The notes under the pieces: model-generated
The model's database searches: none
The model's input: the letters and a program-made list of their open reading frames with translations, nothing else
Told to the model about the DNA's origin: nothing
In this document: positions 52,488-60,955 of the stretch, piece by piece
Layout of the letters: the number at the start of each line of letters is the position of its first letter
How positions within the stretch are numbered: position 1 is the first letter of the stretch
Assembly: GCF_014650755.1 (NCBI RefSeq)
Contig: NZ_BMVO01000008.1
Span: forward strand, 62,001 to 126,000
Direction: 5' to 3'
DNA from: Streptomyces chryseus
Lineage (GTDB): Bacteria > Actinomycetota > Actinomycetes > Streptomycetales > Streptomycetaceae
Length of the DNA stretch: 64,000 nt
Translations under genes and position numbers: made by a program

Positions 52488-53756
52488 TCACTCGTGCGCT
52501 TCACGGGTGGGCCGGGGCACGCCGAGGGCCAGGACGGCGGTGTCGTCGTCCACCCCGGTGCCGAAGGTGTCGAGCAGATCGCGGATCGCGGCCACAGCGC
52601 CGTCTGCGGTCGTGGGAGCGAGCGATCGGGCGAACTCCAGGAACGCTTCGTCGCCGTAGCGGCCGCCGGCGCCGGCGGAGTGGGCTTCGGTGAGGCCGTC
52701 GGTGTGCAGGAGCAGGGTGTCGCCCGGGGCGAGGCGGACGGTGGTAGTGGCGATGTGGGCGTCAGGCAGGACGCCGATGAGCTGGCCCCCGGGGGTGGAC
52801 AGGTGGTCGACCTGGCCGTCGGCACGCATCAGCAGGGCCGGCGGGTGGCCGCCGCTGGCCAGGGTGACGCGGAAGCCGCCCGCGTCGCCGTTGGGGGTGA
52901 GCAGGCCGAAGATGACGGTGCAGAACCGCGGGTCGTCGCCTGCGTACTCGTGGTTCATCACCGTGTTGAGGTTGGTGAGGACGGCGGCCGGGTCCGGGTC
53001 GTAGACGGCGGCGGCGCGCAGTGTGTAGCGGGCCAGGGAGGTGACGGCGGCTGCGGCCGCTCCCTTGCCGCATACGTCGCCCAGGAAGAATCCCCAGGTG
53101 CCGGAGGCGAGGGGGAACAGGTCGTAGAAGTCGCCGCCGACCTCGTCCGTCGAGGCGATGTGGTAGTGCGCGGTGACGTCCAGGCCGGGCACGTTGGCCA
53201 GGGCGGGCGGCAGCAGCGTCTTCTGCAGGGTGGCGTTCAGACGTTTGAGTCGTTCGCGTTCCCCCTCCGATTCCTGGCGGGCGCGGAGCAGCTCGGTTTC
53301 GTACGCACGGCGGTCGCGGGCGTCGAAGACGGTCGTGCGGATCAGCAGGGGCTGACCGTCGCTGCCCGCCTTGACCGTGGAGGTCACCAGGACCGGCAGG
53401 CGGCTGCCGTCGGCGGCCTTCAGTTCGAAGGCGATGCCGTTGATCTCGCCCTGCATGCGCAGGAGCGGGGCGAAGTGGGTCTCGTGGTAAAGGCGGCCGC
53501 CCACGGTGAGCAGGTCGGAGAACGTCCTGCGGCCCACGAGGTCGTCGCGTGCGTAGCCGAGCCAGTCCAGCAGGGTTGTGTTGATCTTCGCGATCGTGCC
53601 GTCCAGCAGGGTGGAGAGGTACCCGCACGGCGCATGCTCGTACAGGTCCTCGGCGCTGTACTCCGGCAGTGCCGAGAACATCGCCTGCTGCTGCTCTTCC
53701 CCCTCGGCCGCCTGGTCCATACCGTCCGCCTTGCTGTCCGAGCTCCCCCGCCGCAT
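52488..53756 (-). CDS. PAS-domain PP2C/SpoIIE serine phosphatase
   Basis: A 422-residue signalling phosphatase. A PAS domain lies near residues 35-145: HAPCGYLSTLLDGTIAKINT, LLDWLGYARDDLVGRRTFSD, GEINGIAFELKAADGSRLPV. A coiled coil follows (YETELLRARQESEGERERLK), then a SpoIIE domain (STDEVGGDFYDLFPLASGTW, GFFLGDVCGKGAAAAAVTSL, GDTLLLHTDGLTEAHSAG, GVDDDTAVLALGV) with the metal-binding Asp residues. It probably dephosphorylates an anti-sigma antagonist, switching stress sigma factors. ATG 53756 or 53720 may be used; no strong RBS at either. Confidence 0.88.
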   Translation of the reverse strand: MRRGSSDSKADGMDQAAEGEEQQQAMFSALPEYSAEDLYEHAPCGYLSTLLDGTIAKINTTLLDWLGYARDDLVGRRTFSDLLTVGGRLYHETHFAPLLRMQGEINGIAFELKAADGSRLPVLVTSTVKAGSDGQPLLIRTTVFDARDRRAYETELLRARQESEGERERLKRLNATLQKTLLPPALANVPGLDVTAHYHIASTDEVGGDFYDLFPLASGTWGFFLGDVCGKGAAAAAVTSLARYTLRAAAVYDPDPAAVLTNLNTVMNHEYAGDDPRFCTVIFGLLTPNGDAGGFRVTLASGGHPPALLMRADGQVDHLSTPGGQLIGVLPDAHIATTTVRLAPGDTLLLHTDGLTEAHSAGAGGRYGDEAFLEFARSLAPTTADGAVAAIRDLLDTFGTGVDDDTAVLALGVPRPTREAHE

Positions 53757-53928
53757 GCGGGCGCGCGTACCCCCTACGAGCCATTGAACGCCACCGGAGC
53801 CCGCACTGCTCAGCCAGGATCGTGCCTCCCCCGCCAGCACCGGTGGGTCCCGCCGGATCGGCACCGGGTGAGCGTTGCCGTCGGCCCGGGTGAGCGCTTC
53901 AGATTGCTTCGGGGCGCACCAAGTCACC

Positions 53929-54600
53929 TCAGGCTACGACGAGTGCGATGCCGGTCCAGCCGGCGGCGGGGAGGCGTTCGCCGACGACCAGGACGGCGAG
54001 TACGGCCGCGACCGCCGGTTCGAGCAGGGAGAGCGTGGTGGCCGTGCCGGCGGGCACGCGTGCGAGCCCCCAGCCGAACAGGACGTAACCGGCGAACATG
54101 GGGACGAGCGCCATGTAGGTGCCTACGACCGCGTTGGACCAAGAGCTGACGAGCGGGGCGCCGGTCGCCCGCAGGACGGGCAGGAGGAACAGTCCGCCGA
54201 GCCCGAAGACAGCGCCCATGGCCGCACGGGAGGGGATCCGGCGGGCGATGAGCCGGTGCGCGGCCCAGGAGTAGAGGGCGCAGGTCGTGGCGGCGACGAG
54301 GCCGAGTCCTACGCCGAGCAGCGTTCAGGCAATGGATGCGTGTCCCCCGTCGTCAGTGGCGTGAGCGGCTTCGGCGACGCACAGCAGGACCGTGCCGAGC
54401 AGACCGAGGGCGGCCGCCCCTGTCCGGCGGCGCGTGAGCCTTCGGTGGTCCACCACGCGCTCGATCAGCGCTGACACGAGGGGGCGGGCAGCCCGCCCAG
54501 GCCCATGGCGACGGCGGCGATGGCGAGAGGGCCCACGTCCGGGGCCAGGGTGGCGGCCGTGCCCGTCGTACCCCACCGAACGGAGGCCGCCAACACGCAC
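53929..54600 (-). pseudogene. EamA/DMT transporter, broken
   Basis: Three parts of one EamA-family exporter. In one frame: VLAASVRWGTTGTAATLAP and PLAIAAVAMGLGGL (first helices). In another: ARPLVSALIERVVDHRRLTR and ALGLLGTVLLCVAEAA, ending at a TGA at 54325-54327. The same frame continues without shift: LLGVGLGLVAATTCALYSWA, AVFGLGGLFLLPVLRATGAP, AGYVLFGWGLARVPAG and AVLAVLVVGERLPAAGWTGI. An internal deletion, a frameshift and an in-frame stop make this non-functional. A TetR gene is upstream on the same strand. Confidence 0.78.
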
Positions 54601-54601
54601 A

Positions 54602-54633
54602 CTGCCCCTGCCCCTGCCCCTGCCCTGCCCCTG
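54602..54633. repeat. CCCCTG hexamer tandem repeat
   Basis: About five imperfect copies of CCCCTG in a row between the TetR gene and the EamA pseudogene. It is slippage-prone sequence near the lost start of the transporter. Confidence 0.7.
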
Positions 54634-54660
54634 CGGACCGGACGTGTCCGGTGGACCGTT

Positions 54661-55251
54661 TCACAGTCGGTCCAGCACAGTTGTCGCCATCGAGCGGGCG
54701 TGCTGAAGGCGGCCTCCGTCGCCTTCCAGGCCGGCGCGGGCCATCGCACCCTCCAGGAGGAAGGCGAGGTGCTCGGCCGTCGCGCGCGCTTCCTCGGACC
54801 GTTCGGGCAGCAGTTGTTCCAGGTGGCCGGCGATCAGGCGCTCGACTTGCTCCTTGCGGGCGCGGACGACAGCCCTGCCTTCGTCTCCGGCCGGGAGCTC
54901 GGCGGCGGCGTTGAGCAGTCCGCAGCCGCGAAAACCGTGCTCGTACGCGAATGCCGCGTGGTCGGCGTAGGCGTCGAAGACCGCCAGGGCGCCGTCGCGC
55001 GGCCCCTGGGCCTGCTCCAGCCGCGCGCGGTACAGGTTGAGCCACTCCTCGTGCCGGGCGTCAAGGCAGGCCCGCACCAGGTCGGCCTTGGAGGAGAAGT
55101 TGTTGTAGAGGCTCATCTTCGCCACGCCGGCCTCGGCGGTGATCGTGTCGATGCCGGTCGCCGCCACACCGTCGGCATAGAAGCGGCGGGCCGCAGCGGC
55201 AAGCAGCCGCTCCCGGGCCGGCCGCCGCCTTCCGCTCTCCGCCGAACTCAC
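54661..55251 (-). CDS. TetR-family regulator
   Basis: A 196-residue regulator. The HTH lies at residues 10-60: ARERLLAAAARRFYADGVAA, TGIDTITAEAGVAKMSLYNN and FSSKADLVRACLDARHEEW. The C-terminal ligand domain contains FAYEHGFRGCGLLNAAAELP. This matches the TetR group beside EamA-type exporters. The GTG at 55251 starts the protein; upstream extension is Arg/Pro-rich. It probably controlled the adjacent EamA gene, which is broken, so it may now be an orphan. Confidence 0.85.
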   Translation of the reverse strand: MSSAESGRRRPARERLLAAAARRFYADGVAATGIDTITAEAGVAKMSLYNNFSSKADLVRACLDARHEEWLNLYRARLEQAQGPRDGALAVFDAYADHAAFAYEHGFRGCGLLNAAAELPAGDEGRAVVRARKEQVERLIAGHLEQLLPERSEEARATAEHLAFLLEGAMARAGLEGDGGRLQHARSMATTVLDRL

Positions 55252-55489
55252 ACCGTCGCGCACCGTGCCTTCGCCGGCCACCACAACTGGGCGGTGACCG
55301 GCACCCGGTTCCCGCCGGCCGGGGCCAACAGCGTCATCGCCCGCCGACTGCAGGGGCGGTCCAGCACCGCGTACCTCCCCACCGGCTTCGTTCAGCGAGG
55401 CGTGCACTTCAGCCGGCCGGTCTGCGCGGGGGCCGGGTGGGGTAGAACTTCCGAACCATGAGCCTGGCCACTGAGGGGGCGGGGGTTGC

Positions 55490-56266
55490 ATGAATGCTGC
55501 GGTGACAGCGGTGGTGACCGTTGTGACATCGGGGGTGGTGGCCTTCCTGACCGTGATGTTCTCCGGTCGCCAACAGCGACGTGCCGCCGACCGCTCCGAG
55601 CGCGACCAGGTGAACGCCCGATATCTCAACCCTCTTCGTTGGCAGGCAGCTGAGGTCCACTACCGGCTCGCCGTCATCGGTGCCGCGGTGGAGCGGACGG
55701 GCAGTTACGCGCCAGCTCTGGCTGTCGATCGGCCGAGCCAGGTCGAGGGAAAGGATCCTGCCTGGTTCAACGGGCACGGGTGCGCGTTGCTCTCCGCTGC
55801 CTATCTCATCGCCGGTTTGTTCGCCCAGCTGAAGCGAGTTCGGGACGACTTTCCCTACTTGCGGCTGGCTGGGGGCGACGACACCCGATTCGCCGCCCTC
55901 ATCGTGCGCGTCCAGTTGGCGTTCCTCCGAGAGGGGGGTGTCTATTACGCGGTTCAGCCGAGCATCGGTGACGATGTGCTGTGCGACGAGGGCAATCGGG
56001 TGCGCACCTACCGCGAGTTCTGCGAGCTACTCATGGACCCGGAACGGCGGGTATGGCTCGACATCCTGATCCATTTCACGCTGGAAACTGCCCAGGGACG
56101 CAAACAGCAGCGACTGCACGACGTGCTGGAGGCGGTCCGGGACCTGTCGGACTTCCTCGACCGAAGTCTGGCCGGCGGTCAATCCCTGCGCGCCCGTTGG
56201 GCGGCCGAAGGCGCCCGCATGGATGCTCGGGACACTGCCCGGATCCCGGTGCCGCCCCGGCGATAG
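55490..56266 (+). CDS. Uncharacterised membrane-anchored protein
   Basis: A 258-residue protein. Residues 4-24 form one helix (AVTAVVTVVTSGVVAFLTVM), followed by a charged cytoplasmic part: QQRRAADRSERDQVNARYLN, LRWQAAEVHYRLAVIGAA, ALLSAAYLIAGLFAQLKRVR and LLMDPERRVWLDILIHFTL. Similar orphan proteins occur across Streptomyces with no assigned role. The ATG at 55490 follows a GGGGG-rich stretch. I see no catalytic motif. It faces a convergent TmrB-like gene. Confidence 0.65.
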   Translation: MNAAVTAVVTVVTSGVVAFLTVMFSGRQQRRAADRSERDQVNARYLNPLRWQAAEVHYRLAVIGAAVERTGSYAPALAVDRPSQVEGKDPAWFNGHGCALLSAAYLIAGLFAQLKRVRDDFPYLRLAGGDDTRFAALIVRVQLAFLREGGVYYAVQPSIGDDVLCDEGNRVRTYREFCELLMDPERRVWLDILIHFTLETAQGRKQQRLHDVLEAVRDLSDFLDRSLAGGQSLRARWAAEGARMDARDTARIPVPPRR

Positions 56267-56418
56267 ACAGCGTTCCTGGGGGCGGCCCCGGCGCATCGGA
56301 CGATCGGGAGGGGACACAAGGTCCGCCACAGCCGCGCCGCCGCCGGACGGGCACGGCGGCGGCATCTCCGATCTGCACCAACCACCGCAGATGTCCGCCT
56401 CCCCGCCACACCTCCCCG

Positions 56419-56964
56419 CTATCGGTCCGAACCCGCGCCGATGCGCGTCAGTACCAGATCGGCCAACTCCTCAGGGCTCAGCTCGCCGTCCAGGAACACC
56501 GTGCCGCCGGGAAGAGTGTCGGCCGCCGCCATGCACGGTGCGATCCTGTCCTTGCACCAGCTCCGGATCCGCTGCTCCCGTTCCGGATCGTCCGGGGCGT
56601 GAATCCGGCCGTCGATACGCTCCTCCAGGACCTCGCGGGAGACTTTGAGGAAGAAGTGGTGGACGTCGACACCCGCGTCCTTCAACGCGCCGAAGATCTC
56701 ACCGACGTATCCGGGGTCGACCAGGGTCATGGGGACCAGGACCGGGCGGCCGTACTCCTCGATCAGCCCCACCGCCAGGTTGGCGACCTGCCGCCGCCAC
56801 AGTGGCAGGTCCTGGAAGTCGCCGGTGGGGACCTCCACGATCTCCCGGAGTACGAAGCCGACCATCTCCGGGTCATAGACCAGTGCCTCGGGCCAGCGCG
56901 GACGCAACGCGTCCACCAGTGTGCTCTTCCCGCTCCCGAACGCCCCGTTCACCCAGACGATCAA
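56419..56964 (-). CDS. P-loop ATPase, TmrB-like
   Basis: A 181-residue ATPase. Walker A is GAFGSGKST at residue 7, just after MIVWVN; further features are ALVYDPEMVGFVLREIVEV and RPVLVPMTLVDPGYVGEIF. The late helix is VHHFFLKVSREVLEERIDGR. This closely resembles TmrB, the tunicamycin-resistance ATP-binding protein, and related small kinases. The start is TTG at 56964 with GGAGG before it. It may give resistance to a nucleoside antibiotic, but this is only by similarity. Confidence 0.82.
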   Translation of the reverse strand: MIVWVNGAFGSGKSTLVDALRPRWPEALVYDPEMVGFVLREIVEVPTGDFQDLPLWRRQVANLAVGLIEEYGRPVLVPMTLVDPGYVGEIFGALKDAGVDVHHFFLKVSREVLEERIDGRIHAPDDPEREQRIRSWCKDRIAPCMAAADTLPGGTVFLDGELSPEELADLVLTRIGAGSDR

Positions 56965-57123
56965 CGCGATCCTCCCCCGCCCCGTTGCCCGGCCCGCGCG
57001 GGGGCCGGGCGTGTCGGATCAGCATGCCGCGCGGACCGGGGGCAGCCAAATCTCTTGTCTGATTCCCTGTGGCCGGCCGGCAACGGCTGTCGTACCGCTA
57101 CCGCTCCGCACAGAACTCGCCAG

Positions 57124-57543
57124 TCACTGGTTGGGGTCGGCGACGCTGATGTCTGCCAGGGCGGCATCGGTGTCGTGTACGGCGGCCAGGTCGCCCAGCG
57201 ACACGATGCCGACCGGCAGACCGTCCTCCACCACGGGCAGACGTCGTACGGCGTGCCGGCGCATCAAGGAGACCGCCCGGCCGAGGTCGTCGTCGAGCGA
57301 GACGGTGATCAGCTCGTCGCTGCAGGCGTCGGCCGCGCTGTAGTCCCCGATGTTGCCTTCCCGGGCCACGATGCGCACCGCCAGGTCCCGGTCGGTGACC
57401 AGGCCCCGCAGCTCGTCGCCCTCGGCGACCAGCACCGCGCCGATCCCCTCGTCGCGCATCACGCGGGCCACCTCAGCGACAGAGGTCTGCGGTCCCACCG
57501 TCACGGGCGCGGCGGTCATCACTTCACGCACTTTCCTGTCCAT
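57124..57543 (-). CDS. CBS-domain pair protein
   Basis: A 139-residue protein made of two CBS domains: MTAAPVTVGPQTSVAEVARV, then GIGAVLVAEGDELRGLVTDR as the first, and DELITVSLDDDLGRAVSLMR with HAVRRLPVVEDGLPVGIVSL as the second. CBS pairs bind adenine nucleotides and act as energy sensors for partner proteins. The ATG at 57543 has GGGAGA 8 nt upstream. It is a stand-alone gene in Streptomyces stress clusters, often with universal stress proteins, but none is next to it here. Confidence 0.88.
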   Translation of the reverse strand: MDRKVREVMTAAPVTVGPQTSVAEVARVMRDEGIGAVLVAEGDELRGLVTDRDLAVRIVAREGNIGDYSAADACSDELITVSLDDDLGRAVSLMRRHAVRRLPVVEDGLPVGIVSLGDLAAVHDTDAALADISVADPNQ

Positions 57544-57707
57544 CACAGGTCTCCCATGGTTTCGGTGCACGCGTCGATCGCGCCGGCCCACCAGCCGCGC
57601 GACCTGGCTGTACCCGCCGCCCCGTTCACCCCACGCCCCGACCCCCGCTTTGCGCTCCGATGGCCCGCGCGGCTCACCTTGTTGACGGAATCGCCGTCGG
57701 AAGGTGG

Positions 57708-57940
57708 TCAGGGTGCTTCGAGAGCGTGCCGGAGCAGCGCCGTGGGTGTCCGGCGGGTGAGGAAGAACGCCGACGTCCACAGCCCTGGGCCGCGTCCCCG
57801 GTCGGCGAAGTCGAGCCACGACATCGCCAGCGTCAGCAGCGACGGCAGGAGCAGCCCCGTACCGACGCGGTTCGTCACCGCCCCGACGACCAGCAGCGGC
57901 AGGCTGTCGGCCACGCCCATGGCGATCAGCGTCAGAGCGA
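57708..57940 (-). pseudogene. MFS transporter fragment
   Basis: Part of the second half of an MFS pump: LIAMGVADSLPLLVVGAVTN, RVGTGLLLPSLLTLAMSWLD and FADRGRGPGLWTSAFFL, then unrelated sequence and a stop. It lies directly after, and overlaps, the LysR gene end. The remaining about 350 residues are lost. Confidence 0.65.
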
Positions 57941-58849
57941 CCGTACGTCCGACAGCCGCCCGCCCACTCGCGCGGCCGTCTCCCGCAGCCAGATGTGCGC
58001 CGCGTCGTGGGTGTGCACCGGATGCCACCACATCGCCTCGCGCAGGGGCACGGCCTCGTACGGGGGCTCCAGCACGCGGACGGCGGCGAGCGGTGCGAGG
58101 AGCCGGGCGAGACGCGCCTGGACCAGGGCGATGCGCCGGGTGCCCGCGACCAGCAGCGGCAGCAGCTGGAAGCTGTCGACGGAGACCTCCACGCGCGGCT
58201 CGACGCCCAGCATGCCGAGCTGGCGTACGGCGGGGGCGTCGTAGGTCCGCTGGTAGGTGACCCACGGCAGCCGGGCCAGGTCCTGCCGGGTGAGGCGTTC
58301 GTCGACACTCGGGTGGTCGTCCGCGACCAGGAAGACCCACCGGTCCTCGTAGAGGTCGGTGGCGGGGAAGTCGCTGATGACGCCGTGCGGCATGAGCAGG
58401 CCGTCGGTGGCGCTCAGCAGCGTCGCGGTGTCGTCGACCACGGTGGGCGGTGTCTGGCTGAAGCGCAGGCGGATGCCGGGGGCCTCCTCGTGCACCACAC
58501 GGGCCAGTTCGGTGCCGAAGACGGCGACGGCGTAGTCGGACGCCACGAGCCTGAACTCACGGCTCTCGCCCGCCGGGTCGAAGTGCGCCTGGCTGGCGAA
58601 GAGGCGTTCCAGTACGTCATAGGCGGTGGTGGTGCGGTCGAGCAGGACCTGCCCGAGGGCGGTGAGTTCGTAGTGGGCGCCGACCCTCGCCAGCAGATCG
58701 TCGTCGAAGTGGCGGCGCAGACGGGCCAGGGCGGCGCTCATCGCCGGCTGGCTGAGCCCCACGCGCTGCCCGGCGCGGGTGACGTTGCGTTCCTCCAGGA
58801 GGGCGCGCAGGGCGACGACGAGGTTGAGATCGAGGCGGGCCAGGTTCAC
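57932..58849 (-). CDS. LysR-family regulator of the aromatic operon
   Basis: A 305-residue regulator. The HTH is MNLARLDLNLVVALRALLEE, NVTRAGQRVGLSQPAMSAAL, ARLRRHFDDDLLARVG. The effector domain (FRLVASDYAVAVFGTELARV and LGMLGVEPRVEVSVDSFQLL) resembles NodD/MexT-type regulators. Its GTG at 58849 has AAGGA upstream. It is divergent from the degradation operon that starts at 58981, with a 131-nt gap, so it probably activates it. The gap carries ATTG-N9-CAAT at 58949-58965. Confidence 0.88.
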   Translation of the reverse strand: MNLARLDLNLVVALRALLEERNVTRAGQRVGLSQPAMSAALARLRRHFDDDLLARVGAHYELTALGQVLLDRTTTAYDVLERLFASQAHFDPAGESREFRLVASDYAVAVFGTELARVVHEEAPGIRLRFSQTPPTVVDDTATLLSATDGLLMPHGVISDFPATDLYEDRWVFLVADDHPSVDERLTRQDLARLPWVTYQRTYDAPAVRQLGMLGVEPRVEVSVDSFQLLPLLVAGTRRIALVQARLARLLAPLAAVRVLEPPYEAVPLREAMWWHPVHTHDAAHIWLRETAARVGGRLSDVRSL

Positions 58850-58948
58850 GGGATGTCCTTGTCGAAAGGCGCCGAGCAGGAGGAATAAGCGCCGTGGATA
58901 ACAACGATCCACAGAATCGATTTCCCTGATCGTAAGGGTCGGGTCCAG

Positions 58949-58965
58949 ATTGGTCACACCGCAAT
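58949..58965 (+). promoter_or_regulatory. Candidate LysR site upstream of the aromatic operon
   Basis: ATTG-N9-CAAT, a dyad of LysR type, lies 15 nt before the GTG at 58981. CGAT-N7-ATCG at 58905-58919 is a second dyad in the same gap. Binding is inferred. Confidence 0.4.
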
Positions 58966-58980
58966 CAGGAGGACATCGCC

Positions 58981-59973
58981 GTGAACTCTGGATCCCCGTC
59001 CGCAGCCTTTGCCGGACCCTTCGCTCTGGGCACCCTCTCGACCCCGGACGGACCGGCCTTCCCCGCCCTCGTCACCCCCGACAGCCAGGTGCTCGATCTG
59101 CGTGTCGCCTTCGCCGAGGAGCGGCTGACGACACGAAGGCTGCTGGACCGCTGGGAGACGGCGCTGCCGCGCCTGCGGACGCTGGCCGGTACCAGCGGCC
59201 TCGCACGCAAGCCGCTGGCGGACTTCCGGGTGCACGCGCCCGTCGAGCCGCGGCAGGTGTTCCAGTCGGGGGCGAACTACCGGCAGCACGTGATCGACCT
59301 GCACGTCGCGCACCGGGACCCCGCCGACGAGCGCTCCGAGGAGGAGCGGCGCGCCGAGGCGGCGGAGATCATGGACCGGCGGGCGGCGGAGGGCCTGCCG
59401 TACGTGTTCACCGGTCTGCCGAGTGCCGTCACGGGTCCGTACGACGACGTCGTGCTTCCCGCCTGGGCCGAGAAGCCGGACTGGGAGCTGGAGTTGGCGG
59501 TCGTGATCGGCCGGCCGGCCCACCGGGTGTCCGCCGGGGAGGCCCTGACGTACGTCGCCGGGTACACCATCGCCAACGACCTCACCGACCGGGCGGCCGT
59601 CTTCCGCCGCGACATGCCGCGGATCGGCACCGACTGGCTGCGCGGCAAGAACGCGCCCGGCTTCACCCCGCTCGGCCCCTGGATCGTGCCCGCCGAGTCC
59701 CTGGCCGAACCGGACGACCTGCGGATCACGCTCAGGCTCAACGGCGAGACCATGCAGGACGAGTCCACCAAGGACATGATCTTCGACGTGGCGCGTCTGG
59801 TCGCGTACGTCTCCCGGACCGCCCGCCTCCTGCCCGGCGACCTCGTGCTGACCGGCTCCCCCGCCGGCAACGGCATGCACTGGGGGCGGCTGCTGCGCGA
59901 CGGCGACGTCATGGACGGCTCGATCACCGGTCTCGGCGCCCAGCGCACCCACTGTGTGGCGGAGCGGTCATGA
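58981..59973 (+). CDS. Fumarylacetoacetate hydrolase (FAH) family protein
   Basis: A 330-residue enzyme. The core is residues 95-320: QSGANYRQHVIDLHVAHRDP, then the metal-site LELAVVIGRPAHRVS, GYTIANDLTDRAAVFRRD and DWLRGKNAPGFTPLGPWIVP. VSRTARLLPGDLVLTGSPAG lies at the end. Such enzymes hydrolyse C-C bonds in ring-fission products or hydrate dienoates, with Mg or Mn. It is the first gene of the operon, and the start GTG at 58981 has AGGAGGA. The next gene overlaps by 4 nt. Confidence 0.9.
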   Translation: MNSGSPSAAFAGPFALGTLSTPDGPAFPALVTPDSQVLDLRVAFAEERLTTRRLLDRWETALPRLRTLAGTSGLARKPLADFRVHAPVEPRQVFQSGANYRQHVIDLHVAHRDPADERSEEERRAEAAEIMDRRAAEGLPYVFTGLPSAVTGPYDDVVLPAWAEKPDWELELAVVIGRPAHRVSAGEALTYVAGYTIANDLTDRAAVFRRDMPRIGTDWLRGKNAPGFTPLGPWIVPAESLAEPDDLRITLRLNGETMQDESTKDMIFDVARLVAYVSRTARLLPGDLVLTGSPAGNGMHWGRLLRDGDVMDGSITGLGAQRTHCVAERS

Positions 59974-60932
59974 CCCTGGACCGGCTGGACCCGGAGGGCG
60001 CGATCGCCGAGGCAGCCAAGGCGTACTCCAACTGGGGGCGCTGGGGCGCGGACGACGTGCTCGGCACGCTGAACTTCCTGGACGAGGCGAAGCGGGTCGA
60101 GGGCGCGGCGCTGGTCCGGCGCGGGGTGAGCTTCTCGCTGTCGCAGCGGTTCGACATGAACGGGCCGCAGAAGGGCTGGAGGCGCCGTACGAACCCGGTG
60201 CACACCATGCTCGACACCGGTACCGACGCGGCCCTCGGCCACCAGGGCTTTCCGCACGGCATCGGCGGCGCCGACGACGTGATCGCCATGCCGTTGCAGT
60301 GCTCCACCCAGTGGGACGGGCTCGGGCACATCTTCGACCACGGCAGGGCGTGGAACGGGCGGGCGGCGGAGAAGGTCGTCACGTCCGAGGGCGACCTGGT
60401 GACCGGCATCGAGCACATGGCGCCGTACGTCGCCGGACGCGGCGTCCTGCTCGACGTGGGCCGGGTGACCGGCGACGACGGCGAACTGCCCGACGGTTTC
60501 GCGATCACCGAGGAGCACCTGGAGCGGACCGCCGAGGCGCACGGGGTGACCGTGGGGCGGGGCGACATCGTGCTGGTGCGCACCGGGCAGCTCGCCCGGA
60601 CCCGCAGGCAGGGGTGGGGCGACTACGCCGGCGGCCCGGCGCCCGGCCTGTCGTTCACCACGGCCGGCTGGCTGCACCGTACCGAGATCGCCGCGATCGC
60701 CACCGACACCTGGGGCTTCGAGGTCCGGCCCAACGAGTTCGAGGGCGCCTTCCAGCCGCTGCACCAGGTCGCCATCCCGAACATCGGCCTGCTGATCGGT
60801 GAGATGTGGGATCTCGACGCGCTCGCCGGGGACTGCGCGGCCGACGGCGTGCACGCGTTCTGGCTCACCGCCGCACCCCTGCCCATCACCGGCGCCGTCG
60901 GCTCACCCGTCAACCCGATCGCCGTCAAGTAA
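59970..60932 (+). CDS. Cyclase-family metal-dependent hydrolase (kynurenine formamidase/isatin hydrolase fold)
   Basis: A 320-residue enzyme. The metal motif HxxTHxDxxxH is changed to STQWDGLGHIFDHGRAW near residue 112. Also visible are RGVLLDVGRVTGDDGELP and VLVRTGQLARTRRQGWGDYA. The family opens amide or lactone rings such as N-formylkynurenine or isatin. The ATG overlaps the FAH stop. In this operon it may hydrolyse a ring intermediate from the monooxygenase step. Substrate not evident. Confidence 0.85.
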   Translation: MTLDRLDPEGAIAEAAKAYSNWGRWGADDVLGTLNFLDEAKRVEGAALVRRGVSFSLSQRFDMNGPQKGWRRRTNPVHTMLDTGTDAALGHQGFPHGIGGADDVIAMPLQCSTQWDGLGHIFDHGRAWNGRAAEKVVTSEGDLVTGIEHMAPYVAGRGVLLDVGRVTGDDGELPDGFAITEEHLERTAEAHGVTVGRGDIVLVRTGQLARTRRQGWGDYAGGPAPGLSFTTAGWLHRTEIAAIATDTWGFEVRPNEFEGAFQPLHQVAIPNIGLLIGEMWDLDALAGDCAADGVHAFWLTAAPLPITGAVGSPVNPIAVK

Positions 60933-60955
60933 CCAGCGGAACGAAGGAGTTCCCG

